A DNA stretch of 64,000 bases from Streptococcus oricebi. GTDB taxonomy: Bacteria; Bacillota; Bacilli; Lactobacillales; Streptococcaceae. Positions 1 through 8,782 of the stretch are shown here, one piece after another. The notes below the pieces were generated by a model. The model made no database searches and was not told the origin of the DNA. It saw only the letters and a list, made by a program, of their open reading frames with translations. The stretch lies in assembly GCF_017883985.1 (NCBI RefSeq), contig NZ_PRDG01000003.1, positions 214,656-278,655 on the forward strand, read 5' to 3'. The stretch's first letter is position 1. Each line of letters begins with the position of its first letter. The position numbers and the translations under genes are program-made.

Positions 1-202
1 TGTTTTCGCTTAAGTCGAGGGCATCGCTTAGGTTCCTGATTTCATATTCTAGCTGGCGCAAGGGATAGTAAATCTGGCCGTACTGGTGCATGGTCTCTTG
101 CTCAAAGTCGGCTAACTTTCTCTTCTGGCTATCTAGTTTTTCAAAGGCTTGATTGAGGTCTTTTTGCCTTATCTCTAGCTTTTTGAGAGTCTCTTTAGCC
201 AT
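1..202 (-). CDS. Lap2-like (DUF3958-type) T7SS targeting factor, 3' end outside window
   Basis: The first 67 residues of a charged, all-helical protein that runs off the left edge. It begins MAKETLKKLEIRQKDL and looks like a coiled coil. It starts 2 bp after the stop of the upstream WXG100-like gene, with an AAAGGA ribosome site. The order small FxxxD protein, then helical protein, is the same as in the two complete LXG modules at 10516-11142 and 47103-47748. In S. intermedius such Lap1/Lap2 pairs bind the LXG domain and target the toxin to the type VII secretion machine. An LXG toxin gene is therefore expected just beyond the left end. Family assignment rests on position and character, not on a search. 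Confidence 0.6.
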   Translation of the reverse strand, partial: MAKETLKKLEIRQKDLNQAFEKLDSQKRKLADFEQETMHQYGQIYYPLRQLEYEIRNLSDALDLSEN

Positions 203-204
203 GG

Positions 205-480
205 CTAGTCCTTTCTGATTTCCTGGCTCAAGCCTTGATCGGTCGCTTGGAAACGGCTGTCCACACTATGGACCAGACCAACAAACTGGTTTAACTGGCT
301 AGCGATATTGTCTCCGATACTTTTTTCGTTGGCAATCAAACCCTGAACTAGGTCATTTCCTATGTACTTGCTGGTCTTATCTTCGCTAATAGCTGCAACA
401 CTATTGATACCGGCAGCCGCTGTGACAAGGCTAGTTGCACAGGTCTGGGCACTGGCAGAATTGCTTTGAATTGTGGACAT
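205..480 (-). CDS. Lap1-like small T7SS protein (DUF3130/TIGR04197 type)
   Basis: A 91-residue helical protein of WXG100-like size, beginning MSTIQSNSASAQTCATSL. The ATG at 480 was chosen because a strong GGAGG lies 5-9 bp upstream; the in-frame ATG at 615 has no such site and lies inside the promoter/terminator region. Near the C-terminus it has F-Q-A-T-D, an FxxxD motif. The two other Lap1-like proteins in this window carry the same motif (FDQVD, FDAAD), and it is reported to act as an export signal in this family. Likely function: partner of an LXG toxin encoded left of the window. It forms an operon with the Lap2-like gene 2 bp downstream. Confidence 0.7.
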   Translation of the reverse strand: MSTIQSNSASAQTCATSLVTAAAGINSVAAISEDKTSKYIGNDLVQGLIANEKSIGDNIASQLNQFVGLVHSVDSRFQATDQGLSQEIRKD

Positions 481-514
481 AAGGACCTCCTTTGTATAAT
501 TACTAATTTGTATC

Positions 515-543
515 ATTGTAACATGATTGACAAGAACTCGCAA
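515..543 (-). promoter_or_regulatory. Putative promoter of the left-edge LXG module
   Basis: On the minus strand TTGCGA, a 17 bp spacer and TACAAT with an upstream TG (extended -10) lie about 35 bp before the Lap1-like start. Confidence 0.45.
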
Positions 544-599
544 CACTAAGTAAATAACTTCCTTGTTTTTCCTCAAAAAAACAGGTTTACCTATCAAAA

Positions 600-685
600 A
601 AATCTCCCCACCCACTAGCTATTTCCTGGCTTTCAGATACAAGGCTGGGCCCTTGGAAAATAGCTTAGTGAGTGAGGAGACTCTT
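600..685. terminator. Large bidirectional terminator-like hairpin
   Basis: The arms at 601-627 and 655-682 pair over about 24 bp with few mismatches (CTCCCCACCCACTAGCTATT against AATAGCTTAGTGAGTGAGGAG). T-rich tracts follow on both strands. It separates the LXG module from the nagA-side genes and covers the stop codon of the small gene that ends at 684. Confidence 0.6.
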
Positions 686-854
686 ATTTTTTCATTTTTT
701 TATCTATTAGTTTGCTGACACCAATCACCAAAAAGACTAGACTAATCAGCCACATAAAAGGCTTGTTTAAAACGAGACCTGCTAGTAAGAAGAAGGCCCC
801 AATCCCGATATAGTAGGGGGTATAACTCTTGATTTTCCGATTGCTTAATTTCAT
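684..854 (-). CDS. Small two-helix membrane protein (DUF3188-like)
   Basis: A 56-residue protein beginning MKLSNRKIKSYTPYYIGIGA. It has two hydrophobic segments (about 15-29 and 32-48) separated by NKPF, and a lysine-rich tail. A GAGG sits 6 bp before the ATG. It follows nagA on the same strand, a position where streptococci commonly carry a short DUF3188 membrane protein; the assignment is from memory of that arrangement and the length. Function unknown. Confidence 0.6.
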   Translation of the reverse strand: MKLSNRKIKSYTPYYIGIGAFFLLAGLVLNKPFMWLISLVFLVIGVSKLIDKKMKK

Positions 855-949
855 AAAAGCCTCATTTCACTTCTGATAATCTAGATGAACACTAGTTGCT
901 CCCCTACTATCATAGCAAATCAGAGGTCATTTGTAAAATAGGACTTCTC

Positions 950-2101
950 CTAGGCCTGATAGCGTTTCTCACCGTTGAGATAGGTGGCAACCAAGTCCAA
1001 ATCTTTGTCTAAAACGATAAAATCAGCATCATAGCCCGGCTTGATTTGACCACAGACATCATCAATCTTCACCGATTTAGCTGGAATGAGACTGGCCATC
1101 ATCACTGCTTGGTGAGGGCTAGCAAGGCCCCAGTTAACGACATTTTTCAGCCCATCTTTGAGCTGGAGAATGGAGCCAGCAAGATTACCCGTAGACTTGA
1201 GGCGGGCAGTCCCATTTTCAACAATCACTGGAAATTCCCCCAGCATATAGTCACCGTCCGGACGCCCCCCGGCTGTCATACAGTCTGTAATCAGGGCGAT
1301 TTGCTCATGTCCCTTTTGCTTGATTAAAATATCGCAAGCCCCAGGGTGCACATGGTGACCATCGCAAATCAGCTCGGCATAGGTGTGGGGAAGTTCATAC
1401 ATAGCACCCACCATGCCTAGCTCACGATGACTGAGCCCCCGCATACCATTATAGGCATGAACCCAGACGCTAGCTCCAGCTTCCACAGCAGTCTTGGCCT
1501 CGTCAAAGGTGGCATTGGAATGGCCCAAGGCTACCGTCACCCCTTCCGATGTCAGCTGGCGGACAAAGTCCTCTACACCTGCCCGTTCAGGAGCCAGGGC
1601 GATTTTATTGAGCAGGCCCTTAGCTGCCTTTTGCCAGGCCCGAAATTCCTCCATACTAGGATCTTTCATATAGTTAGGATTTTGTGCTCCCTTATACTTT
1701 TCTGTAAAGTAGGGACCTTCAAAATAAAGCCCCCGAATCTTGGCTCCACTAGCCTCCTGGTAGCGGGCCCCAATATTTTCAGTCACTGCTAGGAGCTTTT
1801 CATAAGAAGAGGTCAAGGTAGTGGGCAAAAAGCTAGTTACCCCAGTTGATAAGAGACCTTCACTCATGGTGTGGAGGGTCCCTTCAATATTGTTGTCCAT
1901 GACATCTACTCCGGCAAAGCCATGAATGTGCGTATCGACCAAGCCCGGTGCAATAGCGTAACCGCTATAATCAATCACGTCTGCATCAGCAGGAACTTCC
2001 GTAAGCAAGGGACCAAATTTCCCCTCCCTAATCTCCAAATAGCCTCCCTGACGGATTCCTTGGGGATAGAAAAATTGGTCTGCCTTAATGTATTTTACCA
2101 T
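950..2101 (-). CDS. nagA: N-acetylglucosamine-6-phosphate deacetylase
   Basis: A 383-residue cytoplasmic amidohydrolase that converts GlcNAc-6-P to glucosamine-6-P and acetate, feeding amino sugars from PTS uptake or wall recycling into glycolysis. It shows the metal-binding HIHG at about 58-61, the metal-ligand glutamate in YFEGPYF (about 126-132), LGHSNA near 193 and the catalytic aspartate in ITDCMTAGG near 272. Length and motif order are those of full-length NagA. GGAGG precedes the ATG. The upstream region carries a good promoter and two palindromes of the NagR/DasR dre type, so it is probably induced by amino-sugar phosphates. Confidence 0.95.
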   Translation of the reverse strand: MVKYIKADQFFYPQGIRQGGYLEIREGKFGPLLTEVPADADVIDYSGYAIAPGLVDTHIHGFAGVDVMDNNIEGTLHTMSEGLLSTGVTSFLPTTLTSSYEKLLAVTENIGARYQEASGAKIRGLYFEGPYFTEKYKGAQNPNYMKDPSMEEFRAWQKAAKGLLNKIALAPERAGVEDFVRQLTSEGVTVALGHSNATFDEAKTAVEAGASVWVHAYNGMRGLSHRELGMVGAMYELPHTYAELICDGHHVHPGACDILIKQKGHEQIALITDCMTAGGRPDGDYMLGEFPVIVENGTARLKSTGNLAGSILQLKDGLKNVVNWGLASPHQAVMMASLIPAKSVKIDDVCGQIKPGYDADFIVLDKDLDLVATYLNGEKRYQA

Positions 2102-2120
2102 TATTTTCCTCCGACTAAAA

Positions 2121-2192
2121 TGGGTCTAGGCCCACTGTTTTCTTACCTCCTATTATAAACCTTTCCCGGTCTTTTGTAAATGGTCTAGACCT
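2121..2192. promoter_or_regulatory. nagA promoter with two dre-like operators
   Basis: The minus-strand promoter is TTTACA (2175-2180), a 17 bp spacer and TATAAT (2152-2157). GGTCTAGACC at 2182-2191, just upstream of the -35, is the core of the NagR/DasR dre element (TGGTCTAGACCA). A weaker copy, GGGTCTAGGCCC, lies at 2122-2133 in the leader. Placement on both sides of the promoter suggests repression by a GntR-type NagR encoded elsewhere. Confidence 0.6.
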
Positions 2193-2270
2193 ATATTTCC
2201 TATAGTAAATTTTGCCAAAACTTCCCAAAGCAAACTCTGCCAAATATAAAAGCAAGCCCAAAAGTTGGAC

Positions 2271-2318
2271 AAAAAAAGAGGGAGCCTGCTTATTCCAAGC
2301 TCCTGCTCCACTCTTTTG
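2271..2318 (-). terminator. Terminator of the rimP-rbfA operon
   Basis: The minus-strand hairpin (AAAAGAGTGGAGC...GCTCCCTCTTTTT) is followed by a run of seven Ts, about 55 bp after the rbfA stop. Confidence 0.75.
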
Positions 2319-2373
2319 ATGAAAGCAACTAGCTAACTTGCCCTATCCTAAGAGGGGACAGCTAGTTCACTTC

Positions 2374-2724
2374 CTATTTCTTATCCAGGTCTCTCAACAT
2401 CTGGTCAATCTTATTGCCATACTCGATGGACTGGTCCTTGACGAAGATTAAGTCTGGAATTTTATAGATTTTTAGGGTTCGACCAAGTTCTCTTTTAATG
2501 GTTCCCTTAGCCTTTTCCAAACCCTCTTGGGCCTTTTGATTGTCCGAAGCCAAGTCACTCATGATTGTATAGTAGACCTTGGCCAGGGATAAATCACCCG
2601 ACATTTGAACATCTGTGATGGTTACGCCCTGGACCCGTGGATCGCGGACCTTCTTTTGCAAGATTTCATTGACCTCGCGCTTGACTTCCATGCCCACGCG
2701 ATCGCTGCGAAAATGTGATGCCAT
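2374..2724 (-). CDS. rbfA: Ribosome-binding factor A
   Basis: A 116-residue single-KH-like protein that binds immature 30S subunits and helps 16S rRNA 5'-end maturation. It shows the family's N-terminal [17 protein letters not shown], the [19 protein letters not shown] strand and the C-terminal [18 protein letters not shown]. It is the last gene of the operon, 25 bp after infB, and is followed by a terminator. The length is typical. Confidence 0.95.
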   Translation of the reverse strand: MASHFRSDRVGMEVKREVNEILQKKVRDPRVQGVTITDVQMSGDLSLAKVYYTIMSDLASDNQKAQEGLEKAKGTIKRELGRTLKIYKIPDLIFVKDQSIEYGNKIDQMLRDLDKK

Positions 2725-2749
2725 CTCTTCTCCTTTCTAACAAGGAATC

Positions 2750-5491
2750 TTATAACTTGATTTCCTCTAAGATATAAGCTTCAATGGTGTCATCAACCTT
2801 GATGTCATTGTAGCCGTCAACCATAAGACCACCTTCGTTCCCATTCTTGACTTCCTTGACATCATCCTTATAGTGCTTCAAGCTAGCTAATTCGCCGTCA
2901 TAAATCACGACACCGTCTCGAATTACCCGGACCTTAGAGTCTCGAGTCACCTTACCACTCATAACCATGAAACCACCGATTGTACCCACCTTGGATACCT
3001 TGAAGGTTTCACGAATAATCGCTTCACCAATAATCTTCTCTTGGTATTCAGGATCCAGCATTCCCTTCATGGCATCTTCTACTTCTTCGATAACCTTGTA
3101 GATGATGCTGTGGAGGCGAATTTCAACCTCATCAGAGTCAGCCTGCTGGCGAGCCTGTGGCGTTGGCCGGACATTGAAACCGATGATAAAGGCATTGGAG
3201 GCTGCAGCCAGGGTCACATCAGATTCGTTAATGGCACCAACCGCCGAGTGAACGATGGTCACCTTGACGCCCTCAACCTCAATCTTTTGCAGAGAGGCTG
3301 CTAGGGCTTCAGCAGAACCTTGAACATCGGCCTTGATGATGACATTGACAGACTTGACTTCACCAGCCTTAAGCGTATCAAAGAGATTTTCCAGGCTAAC
3401 TCGGTGGGTCGCTTGCCGTTGTTTCAAGAGAGCCCGCTTAGCCCGCTCTTCACCAGCCGCACGCGCAGCCTTTTCATCTTCATAGACCGCAAAGTGGTCA
3501 CCCGCCATCGGGGTTTCATTGAGACCGGTGATAGAGACCGGCGTTGATGGTCCAGCCACCTTGACCCGACGACCTAGGTCATTGGTCATGGCCCGCACCC
3601 GACCAAAGGTATTACCAACAACGATTGGATCTTGAACATTGAGACTACCTTGTTGGACTAGCAAGGTAGCAACTGCCCCTTTTCCTTTATCCAAACGGGC
3701 CTCAATAACAGTTCCGATTGCTCGCACAGTTGGGTCTGCCTTCAGCTCTTGAATTTCTGCAACCAGAAGAACGGTTTCTAGGAGTTCTTCAATGTTTTGG
3801 TTAAACTTGGCTGAGATTTCTACAAATTCAGACTCACCACCCCAGGCAGTAGACATGACACCATGCTCGGCCAACTCTCCGATGACCCGCTCTGGATTTG
3901 CTCCTGGCTTATCAATCTTGTTGATGGCCACGATAATCGGTACATCAGCGGCCTTGGAGTGGTTGATGGCTTCGATGGTTTGAGGCATAACCCCGTCATC
4001 AGCCGCCACGACCAAGATGGTAATGTCTGTTACAGAAGCTCCGCGTGCCCGCATGCTAGTAAAGGCCGCATGCCCTGGTGTATCTAGGAAGGTAATCATC
4101 TTACCATTTTCCTCGATCTGGTAGGCTCCGATATGCTGGGTGATTCCTCCGGCCTCGCCTGTCGCTACCCGCGAATTGCGCAGGGTATCTAGGAGGGTTG
4201 TTTTACCATGGTCAACGTGTCCCATGATAGTTACAACTGGTGGCCGCTCAATCATCTCTTCCTTATTGATGTAATCTTCATCAACAAAGAAACGCTCAAT
4301 ATCTGCTGCATCGACTTCGACCTTTTCCTTGGCCTCAATACCATAATCCACCATCAAGAGCTCAATCGTGTCCCCATCCAGAGATTGATTTTGAGTCGCC
4401 ATAACGCCCATCATAAAGAGCTTCTTGACGATTTCTGCTGGTTCACGCTTGATTCTCTTAGCGATTTCAGCCACAGTCATGCCTGCTGTATATTCAAATT
4501 CACTTGGCAATTCATGGAACTTGCGCTCAGTGACTGGTTTTGGCGCTTGATGATTGCGATGATTCTTTCCTTTTTTATTTTTCTTATTAGGATTCCAATT
4601 ACTATTCTTTTGATTTCTCACTTGATTTTGACTATTTCGATTCTTTTGTTGTTTTCTTGGACCATCTTCGTTCTCGAAAGGACGATTCTTATCTGGTCGT
4701 GCTTGTTTTTTGCGACGAGTATCCTGAGCTTGAGGCGCCGGAGTCACTACTTGAACAGATGGCTTAACCTCTGCCTCAAGAACTGGGGTAGGCGCTTCTT
4801 GAGCCTGTTTGACAGCTTCCTTACGGCGATTCTGCTCTCTTTGAGCCTGCTTGGCTTCCTGCTCCTGCTTGAAACGTTCTTCGCTTGAACGGGCATATTC
4901 TGCATTTTGCTCAGCCTTGAGGGCCGCTGCTCTTGCCTTAAAGTCAATTCTAGGACCTGCTTGAGGACGACCTTGGCCGGCTGCTTGGTTCCGGTCATTG
5001 CGGCGATGATTGTCTCTCCGATTTTGATTGCGGTCTTGTCTGCGCTCTTTATTGCGCTCCCCTTTATCAGCCGACGGCTTCTTTTTATGGCGTCTTTCCT
5101 GCTCCTCTTTGCGGCGTGCAGCCTGCTCCTTGGCTCTGGCTTCCCGCTCAGCCTTAAAGTTCCGACTCTGAGGTCGCTTAGGCTGGATTGCTGCCTCTTC
5201 TTTAGGAGCTGCCTCCTTGGCTTGGACTGGAGCTGCTTTTTTTTCTGGCTCAGTTGCTGGATTAGCTTGGGCTGGCTTAGGAGCTGCTGAGCTTTCCGCC
5301 GCTTGGGGAGCTTCCTTTTTTAGGGTCTCCTTGACCGTAGAAAAGCTAGCACGAATCTTTTGGACCGCATCTTCTTCCACGGTACTAGAATGACTCTTGA
5401 CTGCTAGTCCTAGCTCTTTGGCCCTAGTGACAATCTCCTTACTTTCTTTTCCAAGTTCCTTGGCAATTTCGTACAATCTTTTTTTAGACAA
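2750..5491 (-). CDS. infB: Translation initiation factor IF-2
   Basis: A 913-residue GTPase that places initiator fMet-tRNA on the 30S subunit. It has the IF2-N domain at about 1-50, then a long Lys/Glu/Ala/Gln/Asn-rich low-complexity linker (about 65-325) and a second IF2-N-like segment (about 335-385). The G domain has GHVDHGKTT near 421, [15 protein letters not shown] and [10 protein letters not shown]. Beta-barrel domains and the C-terminal tRNA-binding domain follow. The order is complete and the length is normal for streptococci. It lies 17 bp after the L7Ae-family gene and 25 bp before rbfA. Confidence 0.97.
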   Translation of the reverse strand: MSKKRLYEIAKELGKESKEIVTRAKELGLAVKSHSSTVEEDAVQKIRASFSTVKETLKKEAPQAAESSAAPKPAQANPATEPEKKAAPVQAKEAAPKEEAAIQPKRPQSRNFKAEREARAKEQAARRKEEQERRHKKKPSADKGERNKERRQDRNQNRRDNHRRNDRNQAAGQGRPQAGPRIDFKARAAALKAEQNAEYARSSEERFKQEQEAKQAQREQNRRKEAVKQAQEAPTPVLEAEVKPSVQVVTPAPQAQDTRRKKQARPDKNRPFENEDGPRKQQKNRNSQNQVRNQKNSNWNPNKKNKKGKNHRNHQAPKPVTERKFHELPSEFEYTAGMTVAEIAKRIKREPAEIVKKLFMMGVMATQNQSLDGDTIELLMVDYGIEAKEKVEVDAADIERFFVDEDYINKEEMIERPPVVTIMGHVDHGKTTLLDTLRNSRVATGEAGGITQHIGAYQIEENGKMITFLDTPGHAAFTSMRARGASVTDITILVVAADDGVMPQTIEAINHSKAADVPIIVAINKIDKPGANPERVIGELAEHGVMSTAWGGESEFVEISAKFNQNIEELLETVLLVAEIQELKADPTVRAIGTVIEARLDKGKGAVATLLVQQGSLNVQDPIVVGNTFGRVRAMTNDLGRRVKVAGPSTPVSITGLNETPMAGDHFAVYEDEKAARAAGEERAKRALLKQRQATHRVSLENLFDTLKAGEVKSVNVIIKADVQGSAEALAASLQKIEVEGVKVTIVHSAVGAINESDVTLAAASNAFIIGFNVRPTPQARQQADSDEVEIRLHSIIYKVIEEVEDAMKGMLDPEYQEKIIGEAIIRETFKVSKVGTIGGFMVMSGKVTRDSKVRVIRDGVVIYDGELASLKHYKDDVKEVKNGNEGGLMVDGYNDIKVDDTIEAYILEEIKL

Positions 5492-5508
5492 ATTCTTGTC
5501 CTCCTGTT

Positions 5509-5808
5509 CTATTGCATCATAGACCTCATTTTCTTTGTAAAACCAGCATCTGTGACGGCTAACACTTTTCTGCTCCGACCAATCGCAGTGCTTAATTCCA
5601 GTGTTGAAAACACGGTTGTTACTTCTACCTGATAATAACGGCTTTTATCATTGATTTTCTTACTTAGGTTAGGACTCGCATCCTGGGCCAAAAAGACCAG
5701 TTTAGCCTGACCTGTCTGAATGGCCTTGACGACCAATTCCTCACCCGAAATGATTCGTCCAGCCCGCTGGGCCAAACCTAGTAAATTTGCTAATCTTTGC
5801 TTATTCAA
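5509..5808 (-). CDS. ylxQ: YlxQ, L7Ae/L30e-family RNA-binding protein
   Basis: A 99-residue small RNA-binding protein of the L7Ae fold, which recognises kink-turns. The N-terminal block [25 protein letters not shown] and [11 protein letters not shown] are characteristic. It overlaps ylxR by 8 bp and sits in the conserved nusA-ylxR-ylxQ-infB order. Its precise role is not established. Confidence 0.9.
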   Translation of the reverse strand: MNKQRLANLLGLAQRAGRIISGEELVVKAIQTGQAKLVFLAQDASPNLSKKINDKSRYYQVEVTTVFSTLELSTAIGRSRKVLAVTDAGFTKKMRSMMQ

Positions 5809-6097
5809 GACCTAACTCTCTTCTTTTAACCTTATGGTCGACATAGGCAATCAATTCATCATAGAAGGCTTCTTCGACTTCCATATTAAAACTGCGATTA
5901 AAGACCCTTTTCTTCTTAGCGGCCTGGGCCTCTTTTTGGTCTAGCTTGATATAAGCCCCGCGTCCATTGGCTTTTCCAGTCGGATCAATAAAAACCTGAC
6001 CCTCCTTGTTGCGCACAATACGCAGGAGATCACGCTTGTCAATCACTTCATTAGAAACAACTGACTTTCTCAAAGGGATTTTTCTTGTTTTAGCCAT
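5801..6097 (-). CDS. ylxR: YlxR/RnpM family RNA-binding protein
   Basis: A 98-residue protein with the family block IPLRKSVVSNEVIDKRDLLR, followed by a DPTGKANGRGAYI loop and a KKKRVFNRSF segment. YlxR proteins have a positively charged cleft and have been linked to RNase P modulation (RnpM) in B. subtilis. It is translated 12 bp after nusA and overlaps ylxQ, suggesting coupled translation. Confidence 0.93.
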   Translation of the reverse strand: MAKTRKIPLRKSVVSNEVIDKRDLLRIVRNKEGQVFIDPTGKANGRGAYIKLDQKEAQAAKKKRVFNRSFNMEVEEAFYDELIAYVDHKVKRRELGLE

Positions 6098-6109
6098 GCT
6101 TCCCTCCTC

Positions 6110-7375
6110 TTATTCTTGCTCTGGGACTTCACTTTCTAAAACAAGATCTGAAGCCTCTTCTACTGGCAAGTCTCTTTCTTCTTGGGCAACCTCTACTTCT
6201 TCAGCAAAATCGCTCACTTCAAGCCCTTCTACTGATTCAGCTTCTGCCGGAACTTCTTCTTGCTCCGCCTCTACTGCAAAATATTGGTCTTCCATCTCTT
6301 CAAATTCGCTAGCTGACTTGATATCAATTCTAAAACCTGTCAAGTGGGCAGCCAAACGTACATTTTGCCCACGACGACCAATGGCTAGAGACAACTTATT
6401 ATCTGGCACAACCACTAGGGCTCGCTTGCTATCTTCCTCATCAAAGATAACCTGGTCTACCTCAGCTGGAGCAATAGAATTATAGATAAATTCGGCTGGA
6501 TCTGCCACCCATTCGATGACATCAATATTTTCCTCAGTTGGAACCATCCGACCACTCTTGGCATCATACTTGGCTGGGTGGAACTTGCTGGTAATCTTTT
6601 TAATGTTGGCTCCACCACGACCGACAATGGTTCCGATGGCATCCACATTTGGATTGTGACTCCGAACAGCGACCTTGGTCCGGTCTCCTGCTTCTCTGGC
6701 CACACTCATGATTTCCACTGTACCGTCATAAACTTCTGGAATTTCTTGCTCCATCAGTCTTTTAATCATTTCAGGATGGCTACGGCTTACAAAAACATTG
6801 ACTCCGCGTGGATTGTCCTCAACCTTGTAGACAAAGACTTCAATCCGGTCATGAGAAGCAAAAACCTCACCAGGAATCTGGTCCTGTTTGGATAATTGAG
6901 CCTCAATACTGCCAAGGTTGACATAGATGAAGCGGTTATCAAAGCGCTCAACCGTTCCTGACATGATTTCATTTTCATGCTCTTTGTAGGTATTGTAGGT
7001 GATAGCGCGTGTTTGCTTGCGCATCTTTTCCATGATGGTCTGTTTGGCAGACTGGGCTGCTACCCGCCCAAACTCAGCCGGCGCTTCTTCAAATTTAATC
7101 TTGTCACCTAGCTCATAGGCTGTATTGATAGCCAGGGCGTCTTTCAAGCTAATTTCCAGGCGACTATCAAAAACTTCATCTACCACTTCCCGGACAGTAA
7201 AGACCCGGAAATCTCCTGTTTTTTCGTTAAATTCAATGGCTGCACTATCAGCTTGACCATAACGACGACGGTAGGCTGAACGAAGCGACTCAGTCACTGC
7301 TTCAATAATGTCTTCCTTCTTGATACCTTTATCTTCTTCCAAAATACGGAAGGCCTCTAGCATTTCTTTACTCAT
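6110..7375 (-). CDS. nusA: Transcription termination/antitermination factor NusA
   Basis: A 421-residue RNA polymerase-binding protein that modulates pausing and termination. Visible parts in order: the NusA N-domain (about 1-125), an S1 domain (about 133-200, SGTVERFDNRFIYVNL), and KH1/KH2 (about 225-345, with GTIVGRGGANIKKI and LAIGRRGQNVRLAA). An acidic, Glu/Val-rich tail of about 60 residues follows, longer than in some streptococci. Second gene of the operon, after rimP. Confidence 0.97.
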   Translation of the reverse strand: MSKEMLEAFRILEEDKGIKKEDIIEAVTESLRSAYRRRYGQADSAAIEFNEKTGDFRVFTVREVVDEVFDSRLEISLKDALAINTAYELGDKIKFEEAPAEFGRVAAQSAKQTIMEKMRKQTRAITYNTYKEHENEIMSGTVERFDNRFIYVNLGSIEAQLSKQDQIPGEVFASHDRIEVFVYKVEDNPRGVNVFVSRSHPEMIKRLMEQEIPEVYDGTVEIMSVAREAGDRTKVAVRSHNPNVDAIGTIVGRGGANIKKITSKFHPAKYDAKSGRMVPTEENIDVIEWVADPAEFIYNSIAPAEVDQVIFDEEDSKRALVVVPDNKLSLAIGRRGQNVRLAAHLTGFRIDIKSASEFEEMEDQYFAVEAEQEEVPAEAESVEGLEVSDFAEEVEVAQEERDLPVEEASDLVLESEVPEQE

Positions 7376-7422
7376 CTTATATTCGCTTTTGCAAGTGCAA
7401 AAGCAATCCTTTCTCTTTTATA

Positions 7423-7902
7423 CTAAATTTTTACTGCCAATCTTGCCTTTGCAACAAGATGATAGGGGATTTCAATTTCTTTCTTTCGAGTCTTATCTAG
7501 ATATTCCAAGGTCAGGACCTCATCTTCAAAAGAGAGGAGGGTGCCTTCAAAAACCTTATTCTTATCCAGGGCCTTGTAAAGTCCGACATGGATATATTGA
7601 CCAACTGCTCCAGCCAAGGCTTCCTGATCTTTCAAGGGACGTTCCAGGCCTGGACTAGTCACCTCCAGAAAATACTGGTCAGGAAAAGGATCTGGCTTAA
7701 TGGTATCCAGCAAGGGACTGATTAACTCTGTCAAGTCAGCCGTATCATTGAGACTGATTCCGCCTGGCTTATCGACAAAGATACTAAGGACAAAGTCCCC
7801 ACCAAGTTTTCCATACTCAATATCAACTAATTCAAAAGGCTCCTCAATCACCGGCTCAACAATTGGTCTAACTAATTCAACAATTGTAGCGATAAAAAAC
7901 AC
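7423..7902 (-). CDS. rimP: Ribosome maturation factor RimP, likely GTG start
   Basis: A 30S assembly factor recognised by [28 protein letters not shown] in overlapping parts, [20 protein letters not shown] and the GLERPL block. The frame stays open 23 codons further up to an ATG at 7971, but those residues (Cys/Phe-rich) do not resemble RimP. Starting at GTG 7902 gives 159 residues, the size I recall for pneumococcal RimP. The Shine-Dalgarno for this GTG is poor (GAAAGTGG). It is the first gene of the operon. Confidence 0.85.
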   Translation of the reverse strand: MFFIATIVELVRPIVEPVIEEPFELVDIEYGKLGGDFVLSIFVDKPGGISLNDTADLTELISPLLDTIKPDPFPDQYFLEVTSPGLERPLKDQEALAGAVGQYIHVGLYKALDKNKVFEGTLLSFEDEVLTLEYLDKTRKKEIEIPYHLVAKARLAVKI

Positions 7903-8040
7903 CCCACTTTCACTTAAGATATCAAGGGCTCCAAAATCAAAGGAAAAGCAACAAGCCGACCAAGGTCTCACAACCTTAGAAAAGCTAGCTCTTTCAAGAT
8001 TTTAGCCCAAGTTTAGTTCCATAAGATAAGCGCGCTATAA

Positions 8041-8065
8041 GAGGCGAAGATTTCCTCTCCGCCTC
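8041..8065 (-). promoter_or_regulatory. Hairpin in the rimP operon leader
   Basis: GAGGCGAAGA at 8041-8050 pairs with TCTCCGCCTC at 8056-8065 (9 of 10). It lies between the promoter and rimP in the transcript, with no T-run behind it, so it could be a stabiliser or regulatory structure rather than a terminator. Confidence 0.35.
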
Positions 8066-8088
8066 GCTTTCTCATATTCACTTATTAT

Positions 8089-8117
8089 AGTATAGCACAA
8101 GAATAGCCTTTTGACAA
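8089..8117 (-). promoter_or_regulatory. Promoter of the rimP-nusA-infB operon
   Basis: The minus strand has TTGTCA, exactly 17 bp, then TATACT, followed by a leader of about 180 nt. No terminator is visible between this promoter and the LXG module upstream, so read-through from 8153 is possible. Confidence 0.7.
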
Positions 8118-8152
8118 GGGAAATGACCAATTTGAGGCATTATCCACCATTT

Positions 8153-8779
8153 TTAGGGCCTATCCCACTTATCAACAACTTGGACCTGACCCCAATTTGT
8201 CGGGGAAAAGCGACTTGGATAAACAGAAGTCCAGTCTTTTAAAACCTTGTCTTTTAAGACTTTATCACTATATTCATAAATCTCTCCAACTGTCCTACCA
8301 TGTTGAGCAAGAACTTTTTCAACTTTTTCTTTATCTGATGTAAGTTCTCCATTATCATAGAGCCACATCACCCTAGTTAAGGTTTGTTTCTTGACACTGT
8401 ACTGGTAGCTGGAAGTAACAATATTTTCCTTACTATCATTATTCTCAACTAACCTTTGGTCAACCACAATTGTAAAATATGGATTCGTTTCTTCCTCTCT
8501 TGAGAAATTAAAGGAGTAGGTAATAGCAACCGTATTTGTAGATAAACTGGCCTTATCATATTCCTCATTCATTAAATCAAGAATTGGCTCTCCCTTGTTA
8601 GGATTAGAAATGTTTTTTAATTTTTCAAGACTGGGTTGAAGCGATAAAGAAACAGCCTGCTTCTGGTCATAGTAAATTTCCGCAAAAATATCAGGAATGA
8701 TAGCCAGTCTGTAAGCATAATAGCCACCTAGACTGATTAGAGCAAGCAATAGTAGTCCCAGTAAAATTTTTTTCTTCAT
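8153..8779 (-). CDS. TipC-like membrane-anchored immunity protein
   Basis: A 208-residue protein with an N-terminal membrane anchor (about 4-25, KKKILLGLLLLALISLGGYY) and an extracytoplasmic domain of about 180 residues. It directly follows the LXG toxin gene with a 3 bp gap. Size, anchor and position match the TipC immunity family, which neutralises the lipid II-degrading toxin TelC outside the membrane. Contains VLKDKVLKDW, a small internal duplication. Base composition is more AT-rich than the flanking core genes, typical of toxin-immunity cargo. Alternative: an unrelated immunity family of the same topology. Confidence 0.55.
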   Translation of the reverse strand: MKKKILLGLLLLALISLGGYYAYRLAIIPDIFAEIYYDQKQAVSLSLQPSLEKLKNISNPNKGEPILDLMNEEYDKASLSTNTVAITYSFNFSREEETNPYFTIVVDQRLVENNDSKENIVTSSYQYSVKKQTLTRVMWLYDNGELTSDKEKVEKVLAQHGRTVGEIYEYSDKVLKDKVLKDWTSVYPSRFSPTNWGQVQVVDKWDRP

Positions 8780-8782
8780 AGA

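Noticed and set aside
205..615. Longer 136-codon version of the Lap1-like gene starting at 615
   Set aside because: The extra residues are encoded in the promoter and terminator region; the strong ribosome site is at 485-489 before the ATG at 480.
4208..4888. 226-codon plus-strand frame inside infB
   Set aside because: Antisense shadow of the IF-2 linker; composition (Leu/Phe/Ile-rich) is the expected complement of Glu/Lys/Asn codons.
8041..8065. Transcription terminator before rimP
   Set aside because: The hairpin lacks a following T-run in either direction.
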